DNA from: Falsirhodobacter sp. 20TX0035
GTDB lineage: Bacteria > Pseudomonadota > Alphaproteobacteria > Rhodobacterales > Rhodobacteraceae
Assembly: GCF_028307215.1 (NCBI RefSeq)
Contig: NZ_JAQMHV010000014.1
Span: 1 to 64,000 of the forward strand
Length of the DNA: 64,000 nt
Direction: 5' to 3'
Notes under the pieces: model-generated
What the model was told of the DNA's origin: nothing
The model's database searches: none
What the model saw: the letters and a program-made list of their open reading frames with translations, nothing else
Part shown: piece by piece, positions 47,032 through 56,962 of the stretch
Position numbering within the stretch: the first letter of the stretch is position 1
How the letters are laid out: each line of letters opens with the position of its first letter
Translations under genes and position numbers: made by a program

Positions 47032-48207
47032 ATGATGCTGATCATCGTTGCAGATGACGACGCGCTCCAACGCCGCTACGTGTCGGTCGTGATGACGAAA
47101 CTCGGTCATCAGGCGCTGGAGGCGTCCGACGGGGCGGAGGCACTCGCCCTTCTGATGCAGACCGAGGCGCAGATTCTGGTCTGCGACCTCGACATGCCTT
47201 TGATGAACGGCCTGCGCCTGACGCAGGAGATCCGGGCCCTGAACCTGGATCGCTACGTCCACATCATCATGATCACCGGCAGCGAACAGAACGAGGATCG
47301 CAAGCACGCGCTGGACGCGGGCGTGGACGACTTCATGACCAAGCCCTTCGACGCGGCCACGCTTCGGGTGCGCATCGGCGCCGCCGCCCGGCTGGTGGAA
47401 CACGAACGGCAGATGAAGGAAAAGACCCGCATCCTGCACGAGGCGCATGAACGCATCCGCACGGATCTGGAAGCCGCGGCAACGGCCCAGCGCCGGATGC
47501 TGCCGCTGGGCGTGCGGTCCATCGGCGACTATGGCTTTGCCGCGGCCTTCCAGCCGTCCACCTTTGTGTCGGGCGACATGTTCGGGCATTTCACGCTGGG
47601 ACCCGGCCGCATCGGCTTCTACGCGATCGACGTGTCCGGGCACGGGATCAAGGCCGCGCTGACCTCGGTCGCGTTCGGGCACCTCGTGACCTCCGAATAT
47701 TTCGCGACGCACGCCACCGACGAAGACGGCCGCCCCGACCCTGCCCGTCTGGCGCGCGTGCTGAACGGCCGCTTCCACAAGCCGGACGATGAAACCTACC
47801 TGACGATGTTCGCGGGCGTGCTGGAGGAAGCCTCCGGCGATCTTGTCTTCTGTCAGGCGGGCTATCCTATGCCGATGCTGGCCCGGCCCGACCGGACGGT
47901 GCGCCTGATCGGCGAGGGTGGCTTCCCCATCGGGCTGTGGGAAGGGGCGGAGTATCACAACCTGTCCCTGCGCCTGCAGCCCGGCGAACGCATCGTCCTG
48001 TGCTCGGACGGCGCGACCGAGGCGGAAGACGCCAGCGGCACCGCCTTTGGCGAGGAGCGCCTCAGCGCCCTGATCGCCCAAGAAACCGACCGCCGCACCG
48101 AGGATCTGCCGGCCCGGGTCGCCGCCGCATTGGCCGAATGGCGCGACGGCCGCCCCTTGGAAGACGACCTGACCGTTCTGGCACTGGAGAGGAGACCCAC
48201 AGCATGA
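47032..48207 (+). CDS. Response regulator with PP2C/SpoIIE phosphatase output (RsbU-like)
   Basis: 391 aa. Receiver domain at residues 1-120 with acidic pocket ADDD, phospho-acceptor Asp52 (CDLDMP), Thr/Lys in ITGS and TKPF. A linker helix follows, then a SpoIIE-type phosphatase (AAAFQPSTFVSGDMFG, IDVSGHGIKAALTS, LCSDGATEAED, DDLTVLAL). It would dephosphorylate the STAS protein encoded next when its receiver is phosphorylated. Overlaps the STAS gene by four bases. Confidence 0.9.
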   Translation: MMLIIVADDDALQRRYVSVVMTKLGHQALEASDGAEALALLMQTEAQILVCDLDMPLMNGLRLTQEIRALNLDRYVHIIMITGSEQNEDRKHALDAGVDDFMTKPFDAATLRVRIGAAARLVEHERQMKEKTRILHEAHERIRTDLEAAATAQRRMLPLGVRSIGDYGFAAAFQPSTFVSGDMFGHFTLGPGRIGFYAIDVSGHGIKAALTSVAFGHLVTSEYFATHATDEDGRPDPARLARVLNGRFHKPDDETYLTMFAGVLEEASGDLVFCQAGYPMPMLARPDRTVRLIGEGGFPIGLWEGAEYHNLSLRLQPGERIVLCSDGATEAEDASGTAFGEERLSALIAQETDRRTEDLPARVAAALAEWRDGRPLEDDLTVLALERRPTA

Positions 48208-48545
48208 TCACCACCGACACCCACGGGCAAGGCATCTGCCTTGTCACTCCGAACATGCCGCGCCTGACCGCCGCCACCGCCACCGCCTTCAAGGACGAGG
48301 TGGTGCAGATGATCGACCAGGGCTACGACAAGCTGGTGATCGACCTTGCCGAGGTGTCCTTCGTCGACTCCTCCGGCCTTGGCGCGCTGGTGGGCCTGCT
48401 GAAGCGGGTGGGCACGCGGGGGGAGATCATCCTGTGCCAGCCCGCCGACAGCGTCATGCAGATGTTCCGCATCACCCGCATGGACCGCGTGTTCCGCTTT
48501 CTGCCCGACCGCGCGCAGGCGCTGGACGCGTTGAACGCGGGCTGA
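48204..48545 (+). CDS. STAS anti-anti-sigma factor (RsbV-like)
   Basis: 113 aa. STAS fold with phosphorylation segment VDSSGLGALVGLLKR (Ser near residue 57) after LVIDLAEVSF. In partner switching the dephosphorylated form binds the RsbW-like kinase. Its neighbours are the matching phosphatase and kinase genes, so the trio is a functional unit. Confidence 0.9.
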   Translation: MITTDTHGQGICLVTPNMPRLTAATATAFKDEVVQMIDQGYDKLVIDLAEVSFVDSSGLGALVGLLKRVGTRGEIILCQPADSVMQMFRITRMDRVFRFLPDRAQALDALNAG

Positions 48546-48546
48546 G

Positions 48547-48951
48547 ATGCAGCTGTTCAGCGCCACCATCCCCCCGGATCTGGCCGAGGTCGACGCCATC
48601 GCCCCGCAGCTGACGGCGCAGGCGCAGGCCGTCCTTCCCGAGGACCGGCTGCCCGCGTTCGAGATCGCGGTGGTGGAGGCCCTGACCAACGTGATCCGCC
48701 ATGGCGGGCTGGCGCCGGGCCAGACCGTCAGCATCGCCCTGCACCGCACCCCCGCCGGGATCGAGGCTGCGATCACCGACGAAGGCCCCGCCCTGCCCCC
48801 CGATCTTTTCGCCCCCCGTCCCGAGGAGGAGGAGCCAGACCCCTTCGCCGAATCCGGGCGCGGCATCGGCCTGATCCTGATGTGCACCGACGGCGTCACC
48901 GCCACGCGGGAAGGCGGCCGCAACCGCCTTGTCCTGCGGTTTGACGGGTGA
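48547..48951 (+). CDS. RsbW-like anti-sigma/serine kinase (HATPase_c)
   Basis: 134 aa. GHKL ATPase signatures: N-box EIAVVEALTNVIRHG, G1 ITDEGPAL and G2 ESGRGIGLILM. It should phosphorylate the STAS protein and release or hold a target. No sigma factor gene is in the window, so the output partner is unknown: it may be a distant sigma factor or a local enzyme. Confidence 0.85.
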   Translation: MQLFSATIPPDLAEVDAIAPQLTAQAQAVLPEDRLPAFEIAVVEALTNVIRHGGLAPGQTVSIALHRTPAGIEAAITDEGPALPPDLFAPRPEEEEPDPFAESGRGIGLILMCTDGVTATREGGRNRLVLRFDG

Positions 48952-48955
48952 CGCG

Positions 48956-51859
48956 ATGAGACCCCCGCGTCCGCCGTCGGATTTCCGCATCGCCCTCGGC
49001 CTTGTTGTCTTTCTGGTGATGATGACGCTGGCCATGGTGCTGGCGGCCCCCTTCGTGCTGCACCGCGAGTTGGAACCCGTCGACGTCTCGGCCATGCGGA
49101 GCGAGCTGTTCGACCTGAACCTCAGCTACAACAACGCGCTGCACGCGTCCGAGGACTGGTTCCGCGGCGAAGGCGACGTGCTGCTTCTGGGCGAACAGGC
49201 GCGCCAGCTTCTGCACCGCACCAACGTGTTCCTGGCCCGCCCCGGCGTCGGCGACGTGCTGCCCGACAACGCGGCCCCCCTGCACGAAACGGCGCGCCTG
49301 CTGCGGGCGCGGCTGGAGGACGCCTCCTCGGCCGACCGGACGCTGACCACGGCGGGCGCGTCGCGGGTCGCGGACGCCATCACCATGCGCAGCGGACCCT
49401 ACCTGCGCTACGTCTCCGAAGCGTTCCACCGTCTGGGCGCCGTCGCCGCGCAGGAACGCACCCGCATCGACAACGCGCGCCAAGCGGTGCAGTGGCTGTC
49501 GGGCCTTCTGCTGGCCATCATGGCGCTGGCCGCCACCATCCTGATGCTGCAACGCCGTCGGCTGAAACGCACGGGAACCTCGCTTCAGACCACGGCGCAG
49601 GAACTGTCGGACGCCCACCGGATCGCGCGCATCGGGTCCTTCCGGTGGAATTTCGTGCGGGACGAGGTGCGGTGGTCCGACCGGCTGGCCGACATCTTCG
49701 GGCTGGAACCCGGCGGCCGGATGACCGGCGCAGAGTTCGAGGCGCTGGTGCATCCCGAAGATCTGACCAAGGTCCGCGAAAGCGAACGCCAGGCCACCCA
49801 GCGCGCCACGGAAAGCGGCCGCCCCGCCCAGCGCGAGATCAGCTATCGCCTGCGCCGCCCGGATGGCCGCATCGTGGACGTGCACGCCATCTCCGAGATC
49901 ACCTCGGACGAGGAGAACCGGCCCGTCTTCATGACCTCCACCGTCCGCGACGTGACCGAGGAGATGGCCCGCCGCCGCGCGCTGGCCGAAAGCGAACGCA
50001 GCCTTGCCGAAGCGCAGCGCATCGCGGGTCTGGGCAGCTTCCGCCGCAACGTCGCCACCGGAGAGATCGTGTGGTCGCGCGAGATGTACCGGATGGTCGG
50101 GGTCGAACCGGGCACCACCCCGCCGCATGTTGACACGATCATCCATCCCGACGATCTGCCGCAGCTGAAGGCCGACCTGAACGTCCTGAACGAGGATGGC
50201 CCTCCGGGAGGTCGCCGCCCCACCAGCATCCGCTGCCGCATGCTGCACCGCGACGGCTCCCTCCGCTTCGTTCATGGCGCGGCCGAGATGAGCTATGACG
50301 ATGTGGGCCGCCCCGTCACGCTGACCGGAACCCTGCGCGACATGACGACCGAGGTGGCGCAGCAGGAAGCCATCACCCGCGCCGCCGAGGAAGCCCGCCG
50401 CGCCAATGCCGCGAAAAGCGACTTCCTTGCCGTCATGAGCCACGAGTTGCGGACGCCGATGAACGGCGTTCTCGGCATGCTCAGCGTGCTGTCGGACACG
50501 CCCCTGAACGCCGAGCAACGCGGCCAGCTGGCCATCGCCCGGTCCAGCGCCGAGGCGTTGCTCGCGATCCTGAACGACATCCTCGACATGTCCAAGATCG
50601 AGGCGGGGCGGATGGAACTGGAACGCGCCCCGTTCGATCTGCCCCTGCTGATCGAAGCGGTCGTGGCGCTCTACACCCCGCAGGCGCAGGCCAAGGGGCT
50701 GGCCCTGCGGCACGAAATCGCAGTCGGCGTTCCTACCTGGGTGGAAGGCGATCCAGGCCGTCTGCGCCAGATCCTGCTGAACCTCGTCAGCAACGCGGTC
50801 AAGTTCACGGCTCAAGGGTCCGTCACCCTGTCGGTGGCCGTGGCGGAAGGCGGCGATCCCGTGCGCCTTGTGTTCCGGGTGCGCGACACCGGCATGGGCA
50901 TTCCCGCCGAACGCCAGCCGCTGGTCTTCGAACGGTTCAACCAACTGGACGCCACCTACAACCGCAAGTTCGGCGGGACGGGCCTTGGCCTTGCCATCAG
51001 CCGCAACCTGACCGAACGGATGGGCGGCACGATCCGTTTCTCCAGCATCGAGGGTGAAGGGACGGAGTTCGTGATCGAGATGGCCTTCCCCCTCGCCCAG
51101 CCCGAGGTGAAGGAGGACGCGACCGTGCCGCGCGCCGCCCGCCCGCTGGACATCCTTGTGGCCGAGGACAACGCCACGAACCAGATCGTCGTGCGCACCA
51201 TGCTGGAACGGCTGGGGCACCGTGTGTCCATCGTCGACAACGGCCGCAAGGCGGTGGAGGCGGCGGACCGGCAGGCCTACGACCTCGTCCTCATGGACCT
51301 GTCCATGCCCGAGATGGACGGGCTGGAGGCGACGCGCCGCATCCGCGCCGGGCGGGGGCCGTCGCGCGCCGTGCCGATCCTGGCGCTGACCGCCCATGCC
51401 GGCCCCGACGAAGGCGACCGCTGCCGCGAGGCCGGTCTGGACGGCCTTCTGAGCAAGCCGATCCGCCGCCAGACGCTGGAAGAGGCGCTGGCCCCCTATG
51501 CCGGCGGCACCCCGGCCGAGGCCGCCCCCGTGACCTTCCGCCTTGACGATCTGCGGGCCGAGTTCTCGGACGAGGAGCTGTCCGGCCTGATCGAGGTGGC
51601 GCTGTCGGATCTGGGCCGCCACGCCGACACACTGGCCGACCCGCAGGCGCCGGATGCGGACATCGCGCGCGCCTGCCATTCCATCTCGGGCTTGGCACGG
51701 ACTTTCGGGGCCAAGGATCTGGGCAGCGCGGCCTCCGTGCTGGAACGACAGCTTCGCGCGGACGGGCCGGCGGGCCATCGGGACGCGCTTCGCACTTTGC
51801 ACGCTGACTTGATGCAGGTCATGCGGGCCCTACGTGAACTAAATACAACTGGGGGTTGA
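48956..51859 (+). CDS. Hybrid sensor histidine kinase with receiver and HPt domains
   Basis: 967 aa from the ATG at 48956. Two membrane segments (~12-35 and ~180-200) enclose a periplasmic sensor region. Two PAS/PAC domains (~220-335 and ~350-465) follow, then HisKA with SHELRTP (His ~496), HATPase_c with NLVSNAVKF (Asn ~613), receiver (Asp ~781, LVLMDLSMP) and HPt (His ~908, ARACHSISGLA). The phosphorelay end suits transfer to the receiver of the PP2C protein four genes upstream. Confidence 0.9.
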   Translation: MRPPRPPSDFRIALGLVVFLVMMTLAMVLAAPFVLHRELEPVDVSAMRSELFDLNLSYNNALHASEDWFRGEGDVLLLGEQARQLLHRTNVFLARPGVGDVLPDNAAPLHETARLLRARLEDASSADRTLTTAGASRVADAITMRSGPYLRYVSEAFHRLGAVAAQERTRIDNARQAVQWLSGLLLAIMALAATILMLQRRRLKRTGTSLQTTAQELSDAHRIARIGSFRWNFVRDEVRWSDRLADIFGLEPGGRMTGAEFEALVHPEDLTKVRESERQATQRATESGRPAQREISYRLRRPDGRIVDVHAISEITSDEENRPVFMTSTVRDVTEEMARRRALAESERSLAEAQRIAGLGSFRRNVATGEIVWSREMYRMVGVEPGTTPPHVDTIIHPDDLPQLKADLNVLNEDGPPGGRRPTSIRCRMLHRDGSLRFVHGAAEMSYDDVGRPVTLTGTLRDMTTEVAQQEAITRAAEEARRANAAKSDFLAVMSHELRTPMNGVLGMLSVLSDTPLNAEQRGQLAIARSSAEALLAILNDILDMSKIEAGRMELERAPFDLPLLIEAVVALYTPQAQAKGLALRHEIAVGVPTWVEGDPGRLRQILLNLVSNAVKFTAQGSVTLSVAVAEGGDPVRLVFRVRDTGMGIPAERQPLVFERFNQLDATYNRKFGGTGLGLAISRNLTERMGGTIRFSSIEGEGTEFVIEMAFPLAQPEVKEDATVPRAARPLDILVAEDNATNQIVVRTMLERLGHRVSIVDNGRKAVEAADRQAYDLVLMDLSMPEMDGLEATRRIRAGRGPSRAVPILALTAHAGPDEGDRCREAGLDGLLSKPIRRQTLEEALAPYAGGTPAEAAPVTFRLDDLRAEFSDEELSGLIEVALSDLGRHADTLADPQAPDADIARACHSISGLARTFGAKDLGSAASVLERQLRADGPAGHRDALRTLHADLMQVMRALRELNTTGG

Positions 51860-51865
51860 TAAATC

Positions 51866-53953
51866 ATGCCACAACGCGCGTTGACCCGGCGGAAGCCCTG
51901 GACCCATCTGGGGGCGGCGGCCTGCCTTGCCTGCACCTTCGGCTGGTCCGCCCTGGCCCAGGATCGGGGGGTGACCGATGCCCCGACGACGGACCCGGCC
52001 ACCCCCGAAACCGCCCTGCCCACGAACGAGGATCCGACCCCGGCCCCCACTGCGGCAGAGGCGCCCCCCATCGACATGACCACCCCCATCGGGCGGCGCG
52101 GGCCCCTGACGGACCGCGAACGCCGGATGGCCGAAACCGCCTGGGCCTATTTCGTCGAACGCTTCCAGGAAAAGACAGGCCTCGTGAACGCGGTGGGCTC
52201 CTACCCCTCCACCACGATGTGGGACACGGCCTCCTATGTCAGCGGGCTCGTCTCGGCTTATGAACTCGGCATTATCGACAAGCGCGAATTCGACCGGCGC
52301 GCGAACCTGCTGATCGACACGCTGCGCAACCTCAACCTCTTCCGCGGGGAACTGCCGAACAAGGTGTACAACACCCAGACCGGGGAAAAGGTGAACTACG
52401 CCAACCAACCGGGGGAGGTCGGGTTCTCCGTCCTCGACATCGGGCGGCTGATGGTCTGGCTGCGGATCATGAAGGAACGCTACCCCTATCTGGCCGCCGG
52501 AATCGACAACATTCCGATGCGGTGGAGTTTCTGCAACCTCGCCAACGAGGATGGCCGCCTTTTCGGCTCCATCGTGACGGGCAAGGGCGAGACGCGCTAT
52601 GTGCAGGAAGGCCGTCTAGGTTACGAGGAATATGCAGCCAAGGGCTTTGCGCTGTGGGGCTTCGATCCCTATGCCGCCCTGAAGGCGGGGCCCTACACGT
52701 TCGTGGACATCTACGACATCGACGTGCCCGTGGACGCCCGCGACCCGCGCATCTTCAACAACCAGAACTACGTGCTGACGGAAGGCTATCTTCTGGACGG
52801 GCTGGAGATGGGCTGGGACCTGCCCGGTGACCGCGACAGCGGCCCCGGCGTCGCAAGCCAGGGCTGGCGCGCTGAATTCGCCAACCGCATCTATCTGGTC
52901 CAGCAGCGGCGGTTCGAACGCACGGGCATCCTGACCGCGCGGTCCGAACACCAGGTCGAAGGCGCGCCCTTCTTCGTCTATGACGCGATCTATGCCGACG
53001 GCTACCCGTGGAACACGCTGGACCCGAGCGACGTCTACCAGCCCGATCGTTCGGCCATCGCGGCAAAGGCCGCCGTGGGCATGTGGGCCCTGTGGGACAC
53101 CCCCTATACCGACCTGCTGTTCGATTCCGTGGCGGACCTGTCCACCCCGGAAAGCGGCTTCTACGAAGGGCTGTACGAAAACGGCAACGGCATCATCCCG
53201 CTGGAAACGGCCAACAACAACGGCATCATCCTTGCCGCGCTGCTCTACAAGGTGCAGGGCCCGATCCTGCAATATCGCAACACCAACACGCAGCTGTGGA
53301 ACACCGCGTTCGAGAATGCGGACACCCGCGCCCGCAAGTGCATGCCCGACCCGATGAAGGCCGTGGAAGCCCCCTGCTGCAACTGCGGCACCTCGCCCGC
53401 GCTTGAGCCGGACGTGCCCGCCGCAGCGTTCGAGTTCTGCCGCCCCATCGTGGACGCAACCGGCATCTCCGCCGCCGCCTGTGCGCCCACGCCCCACCTT
53501 GTGCCGCCGCCCGAGCCTGCGCCCGCCCTGACGAACGCTTGTCCGATGCCGCCCCTGTCGCCGACCCTGTCCCCCCCGCCACCCACGCCGGATGCGGTGA
53601 CGCAGTCGACCAACCCGGTCTTCGTACCGTCCCTCCTGCCCGCCCCCGTCCCGGCCGCCGCACCAGCGCCGGCGGCTGCCCCGCGCGCGGCAACACCCGC
53701 CACCCCAGCCGCACCCGCGGCCGCCCGACCGCAGGCCGCTGCACCGGCGAACGCACCCGCGCGCTCCACTACGCCGGCACCGGCCAACCCACCAGCGGCG
53801 GCACCTGCCACCACCCCGGCCACACCCGCCCAAGTTCCGGCACCCGCCGCCCCGGCGGCATCCGCACCCGCGGCGGCACCGGCTACGACTCCAGCCGCAC
53901 CCGCGCCAGCACCCGCCGCCACCCCGGCACCCGCTGCGGGGGCGGCGCAATGA
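51866..53953 (+). CDS. Secreted DUF3131 protein with long Ala/Pro tail
   Basis: 695 aa. Signal peptide ending SALAQ. DUF3131 region ~85-470 (YPSTTMWDTASYVSGLVSA, LPNKVYNTQTGEKVNYANQPGEVGFSVLDIGRL, GRLGYEEYAAKGFALWGFD, ETANNNGIILAALLYK). A cysteine cluster near 490-510 (CMPD, CCNCG) is followed by a ~130-residue low-complexity tail of Ala and Pro. Family members lie beside glucan synthase genes; a glycan-processing role is likely. Six bases separate it from the kinase gene. Paralogue of 56959-58284. Confidence 0.8.
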   Translation: MPQRALTRRKPWTHLGAAACLACTFGWSALAQDRGVTDAPTTDPATPETALPTNEDPTPAPTAAEAPPIDMTTPIGRRGPLTDRERRMAETAWAYFVERFQEKTGLVNAVGSYPSTTMWDTASYVSGLVSAYELGIIDKREFDRRANLLIDTLRNLNLFRGELPNKVYNTQTGEKVNYANQPGEVGFSVLDIGRLMVWLRIMKERYPYLAAGIDNIPMRWSFCNLANEDGRLFGSIVTGKGETRYVQEGRLGYEEYAAKGFALWGFDPYAALKAGPYTFVDIYDIDVPVDARDPRIFNNQNYVLTEGYLLDGLEMGWDLPGDRDSGPGVASQGWRAEFANRIYLVQQRRFERTGILTARSEHQVEGAPFFVYDAIYADGYPWNTLDPSDVYQPDRSAIAAKAAVGMWALWDTPYTDLLFDSVADLSTPESGFYEGLYENGNGIIPLETANNNGIILAALLYKVQGPILQYRNTNTQLWNTAFENADTRARKCMPDPMKAVEAPCCNCGTSPALEPDVPAAAFEFCRPIVDATGISAAACAPTPHLVPPPEPAPALTNACPMPPLSPTLSPPPPTPDAVTQSTNPVFVPSLLPAPVPAAAPAPAAAPRAATPATPAAPAAARPQAAAPANAPARSTTPAPANPPAAAPATTPATPAQVPAPAAPAASAPAAAPATTPAAPAPAPAATPAPAAGAAQ

Positions 53954-55110
53954 AGGACGCAACCACGGCCGCCGTCGGCACCGTCAAGCCGCGCCTCGTC
54001 TGGTTCGACGCCAACCGGGCGCTGGCCGCGGTGGGGGTGGTGCTGATCCATTCCACCACCGACTTTTCCGGTGGTGTCTTTCCGAACGCGGACCCCGCGG
54101 AACGCTTCGTCCCCGTCTTCCTCCGCTCCCTCGCCGAACTGTCGGGGTCGGAGATGTTCTTCACCTTCTCGCTGTTCCTGATGGCCTTCAAGCTGGACCG
54201 CCGCCGACCGGCCTATGGCGAGGCGATCCGCGAACAGGCGCGGCGGCTGCTGGTGCCCTTCGCGGTCTGGACACTGTTCTACGCCTTCTTCCGCCTGATC
54301 AAGGCGACCGAGTTCGGCTATCCGCAGGCCATCTGGGCGCAGCTGGCCGATCCGGAGAAATGGCTGGGATATTTCGTGCTGGGCGAAGCGCAGTATCACA
54401 TGCACTTCCTGCCCACGCTGTTCCTTCTGTTCCTGTTCTTTCCGCTGATGCGGCTGGGCCAGCGCTTCCCGCTGTTCGGCCTTGTCATCATCGCCACGCT
54501 GGGCGTGATGCAATACGCGCAGGGCTGGATCTGGGGGCTGGGGCTGGAACCGGACCTGCGCGACTACATCATCCGCACCACGAAGGTTCTGGGCTATGTC
54601 GGCTACGGTCTGGCGGCCTTCGCGCTGTTTGGTCTGTGGAAGGACGGCATCCCGCGCGGGGAGTCGCGGCTCCTGCGCCGGGGCGCGATCTACATGATCG
54701 CCATCGCCTATATGGCGACGCTGCCCTTCTTCGGTGCGGCGCTGTTCAACGGCACGTGGAACGTGCGGCAGAACTGGGCCTACTACGGCCACTTCCTGAT
54801 GCCGCTCTTCGTGTTCCTGGGGTTCATGGCCAGCCAGTACGGCAACTGGTCCCCAAGGTGGAGCTGGTTCGCCCGCTACACCTTCGGGGTCTACCTGATC
54901 CACCCGCTGGTGATCGACCTTTACGACGTGGCGATGCACCGCGCCGGCCTGACCGGGATCGAGCCGTGGATGATCGTCATCTCGCGCTTTGCCGTGGCCC
55001 TGCCCGGCGCGTTCCTGATCGCCTTTGCGCTGTCGAAAATCCCGTTCCTCGCCTGGACGATCGGTCTTGGGCCCGCACCGTGGGAACGGCGCGGCGCCGT
55101 GCGGGACTGA
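53950..55110 (+). CDS. Membrane acyltransferase (Acyltransferase_3 type)
   Basis: 386 aa, ATG overlapping the previous stop (ATGA). About ten membrane segments. Family signs: RLVWFDANRALAAVGVVLIHS near the N-terminus (His at ~34), SEMFFTFSLFLMAFKLDRR, FLPTLFLLFLFFPLM and YTFGVYLIHPLVI near the end. Such enzymes acetylate or succinylate exopolysaccharide. Placed between the DUF3131 and synthase genes. Confidence 0.85.
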   Translation: MKDATTAAVGTVKPRLVWFDANRALAAVGVVLIHSTTDFSGGVFPNADPAERFVPVFLRSLAELSGSEMFFTFSLFLMAFKLDRRRPAYGEAIREQARRLLVPFAVWTLFYAFFRLIKATEFGYPQAIWAQLADPEKWLGYFVLGEAQYHMHFLPTLFLLFLFFPLMRLGQRFPLFGLVIIATLGVMQYAQGWIWGLGLEPDLRDYIIRTTKVLGYVGYGLAAFALFGLWKDGIPRGESRLLRRGAIYMIAIAYMATLPFFGAALFNGTWNVRQNWAYYGHFLMPLFVFLGFMASQYGNWSPRWSWFARYTFGVYLIHPLVIDLYDVAMHRAGLTGIEPWMIVISRFAVALPGAFLIAFALSKIPFLAWTIGLGPAPWERRGAVRD

Positions 55111-55114
55111 CGCC

Positions 55115-56962
55115 ATGGCCGATTTCTACTTCCAGCGGTTCGAGGATCGCAGGCCTCCCGCGCCACTTCCCTATTCCATGTGGCGCGAGATGGCATGGCA
55201 GTTCCTTGCCACGCTCGCCCTTGTCATCGGGGCCTGGTACATCCACTGGCGCTGGACGCAGTCGCTGAACTGGGACGCGCTGTGGTTCGCGATCCCACTC
55301 GTGCTGGCCGAAACGCTGGCCTATGTCGGGCTGATCCTGTTCGTCATCAACCTGTGGCGCGACCAGCCGGTGGTGCTGCCCGATCCCCCCGCGCTGGTGG
55401 AGGACACGGACCCCGCGACGCCCGAGCCGGGACGCGCCATCGCGGTGGACGTGCTGTTCGCCACCTACAACGAGGATCCAGACCTTGTCCGGCTGGGCAT
55501 CCGCGACGCCAAGGCCATCACCTATCCCCATCCCATCGACATCCGCATCCACGTGCTGGACGACGGCCGCCGATCGGAAATGCGGGCCGTCTGCGAGGAG
55601 GAAGGCGTCGGCTACATCACCCGCAGCACGAACGAAGGCTACAAGGCCGGCAACCTGCGCAACGCAATGGAGCGGACATCGGGCGACTTCATCGTGATCT
55701 GCGACGCCGACACGCGCCCCTTCCCCACGATCCTGCAGCACACGCTGGGCCATTTCCGCGATCCGCGCGTGGCATGGGTGCAGACGCCGCAATGGTTCTA
55801 CGACCTTCCGGAAGGCGAGACGCTGACCCAGCGGCTGGGCCGTCGCCTCGGCCGCCTTGGGCGGTGGACGGGCCGTGCGGTGGAATCCGTGACCGGCACC
55901 ATCGCCTTCGGCGCCGATCCCTTCGTCAGCGACCCGCAGATGTTCTACGACGTGATCCTGCGCCGCCGGAACTGGGCCAACGCCGCCTTCTGCTGCGGTG
56001 CGGGATCGATCCACCGGCGCGAGGCTGTGATGGAAGCCGCCCTCCGGTCCTTTGGCGCCAGCGTCGAACGGCGCGTGATCCAGACCGAGGAAGAGGTCAC
56101 CCTTGCCAGCCGCGAACGCAGCGTCGCCCCCGAACTGATGGCCGCCATCCGGACCGAGGCGGTGGTGGCCGAGGTGCTGACTCCCTACCGCTTCCACGTG
56201 TCCGAGGACATCTACACCTCCATCGTGCTGCATTCGGATCGGGAACGCGGCTGGAAGTCGGTCCTGCACCCCACCATCGAAAGCAAGATGCTTTCGCCTC
56301 AGGACCTGCTGTCCTGGACGATCCAGCGCTTCAAGTATGCAGGCGGCAGCCTCGACATCCTGTTCCACGACAACCCGCTGTTCCGCCGCGGCCTGACGCT
56401 GCCGCAGCGGCTGATGTACGGATCCACCTTCTGGTCCTATCTCGGGTCGATCTGGAACGTCATCTTCCTGCTGGCGCCGGCGATCTATCTGTTCACCGGC
56501 ATCGCGCCCGTGTCGGCCTACACCGCCGACTTCTTCGTCCATGTCATCCCGTTCCTTGTGATGCTGGAACTGGCGATGATGATGGGCACGTGGGGGATCG
56601 CGGGGTATGCCAGCAAGACGTCCTACCTCGCCTTCTTCCCGATCGGGCTGAAGGCGCTGTGGGCCGTGGCGCGGGGCCAGAAGATCTCGTTCCCCGTGAC
56701 GCCCAAGGACCGGCAAAGCGGCACCTTCCTGCGCCTTGTCCGCCCGCAGATCGCGGTGATCGTGCTGACCGCCGTATCGGCCGTCTGGGCCGTGACCTGG
56801 CTGCTGCTGGGCCATGGCAGCTGGAGCGTGACCGGCGTCGTCACCAACATCCTGTGGGGCATCAACAACTGCCTGGCGATGGCGGGCATGATCCGCGCCG
56901 CCCTGTGGAACCCCGAGCCCGAGCCCACGACTGTGACTGAGACCGAGGAGATCACCGCATGA
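55115..56962 (+). CDS. BcsA-like membrane glycosyltransferase (GT2)
   Basis: 615 aa, ATG at 55115. Two N-terminal and about four to five C-terminal membrane segments enclose a GT2 domain with VDVLFATYNEDPDLV, HVLDDGRRSE (first Asp), VICDADTRP (DxD) and FHVSEDIYTS (catalytic ED). Q-R-F-K-Y replaces the QRxRW of cellulose synthases, so the polymer may differ. No PilZ domain is visible in this protein. It should make and move a glycan across the inner membrane. Confidence 0.9.
   Translation: MADFYFQRFEDRRPPAPLPYSMWREMAWQFLATLALVIGAWYIHWRWTQSLNWDALWFAIPLVLAETLAYVGLILFVINLWRDQPVVLPDPPALVEDTDPATPEPGRAIAVDVLFATYNEDPDLVRLGIRDAKAITYPHPIDIRIHVLDDGRRSEMRAVCEEEGVGYITRSTNEGYKAGNLRNAMERTSGDFIVICDADTRPFPTILQHTLGHFRDPRVAWVQTPQWFYDLPEGETLTQRLGRRLGRLGRWTGRAVESVTGTIAFGADPFVSDPQMFYDVILRRRNWANAAFCCGAGSIHRREAVMEAALRSFGASVERRVIQTEEEVTLASRERSVAPELMAAIRTEAVVAEVLTPYRFHVSEDIYTSIVLHSDRERGWKSVLHPTIESKMLSPQDLLSWTIQRFKYAGGSLDILFHDNPLFRRGLTLPQRLMYGSTFWSYLGSIWNVIFLLAPAIYLFTGIAPVSAYTADFFVHVIPFLVMLELAMMMGTWGIAGYASKTSYLAFFPIGLKALWAVARGQKISFPVTPKDRQSGTFLRLVRPQIAVIVLTAVSAVWAVTWLLLGHGSWSVTGVVTNILWGINNCLAMAGMIRAALWNPEPEPTTVTETEEITA

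Noticed and set aside
49000-51800. Long leftward open frame (over 900 codons) opposite the hybrid histidine kinase
   Set aside because: The product is His/Arg/Gly-rich low-quality sequence without domains, whereas the plus strand encodes an unmistakable kinase.
52010-53950. Leftward Arg/Gly-rich frames opposite the DUF3131 tail
   Set aside because: They arise from the Ala/Pro-coding GCN/CCN repeats read on the other strand.
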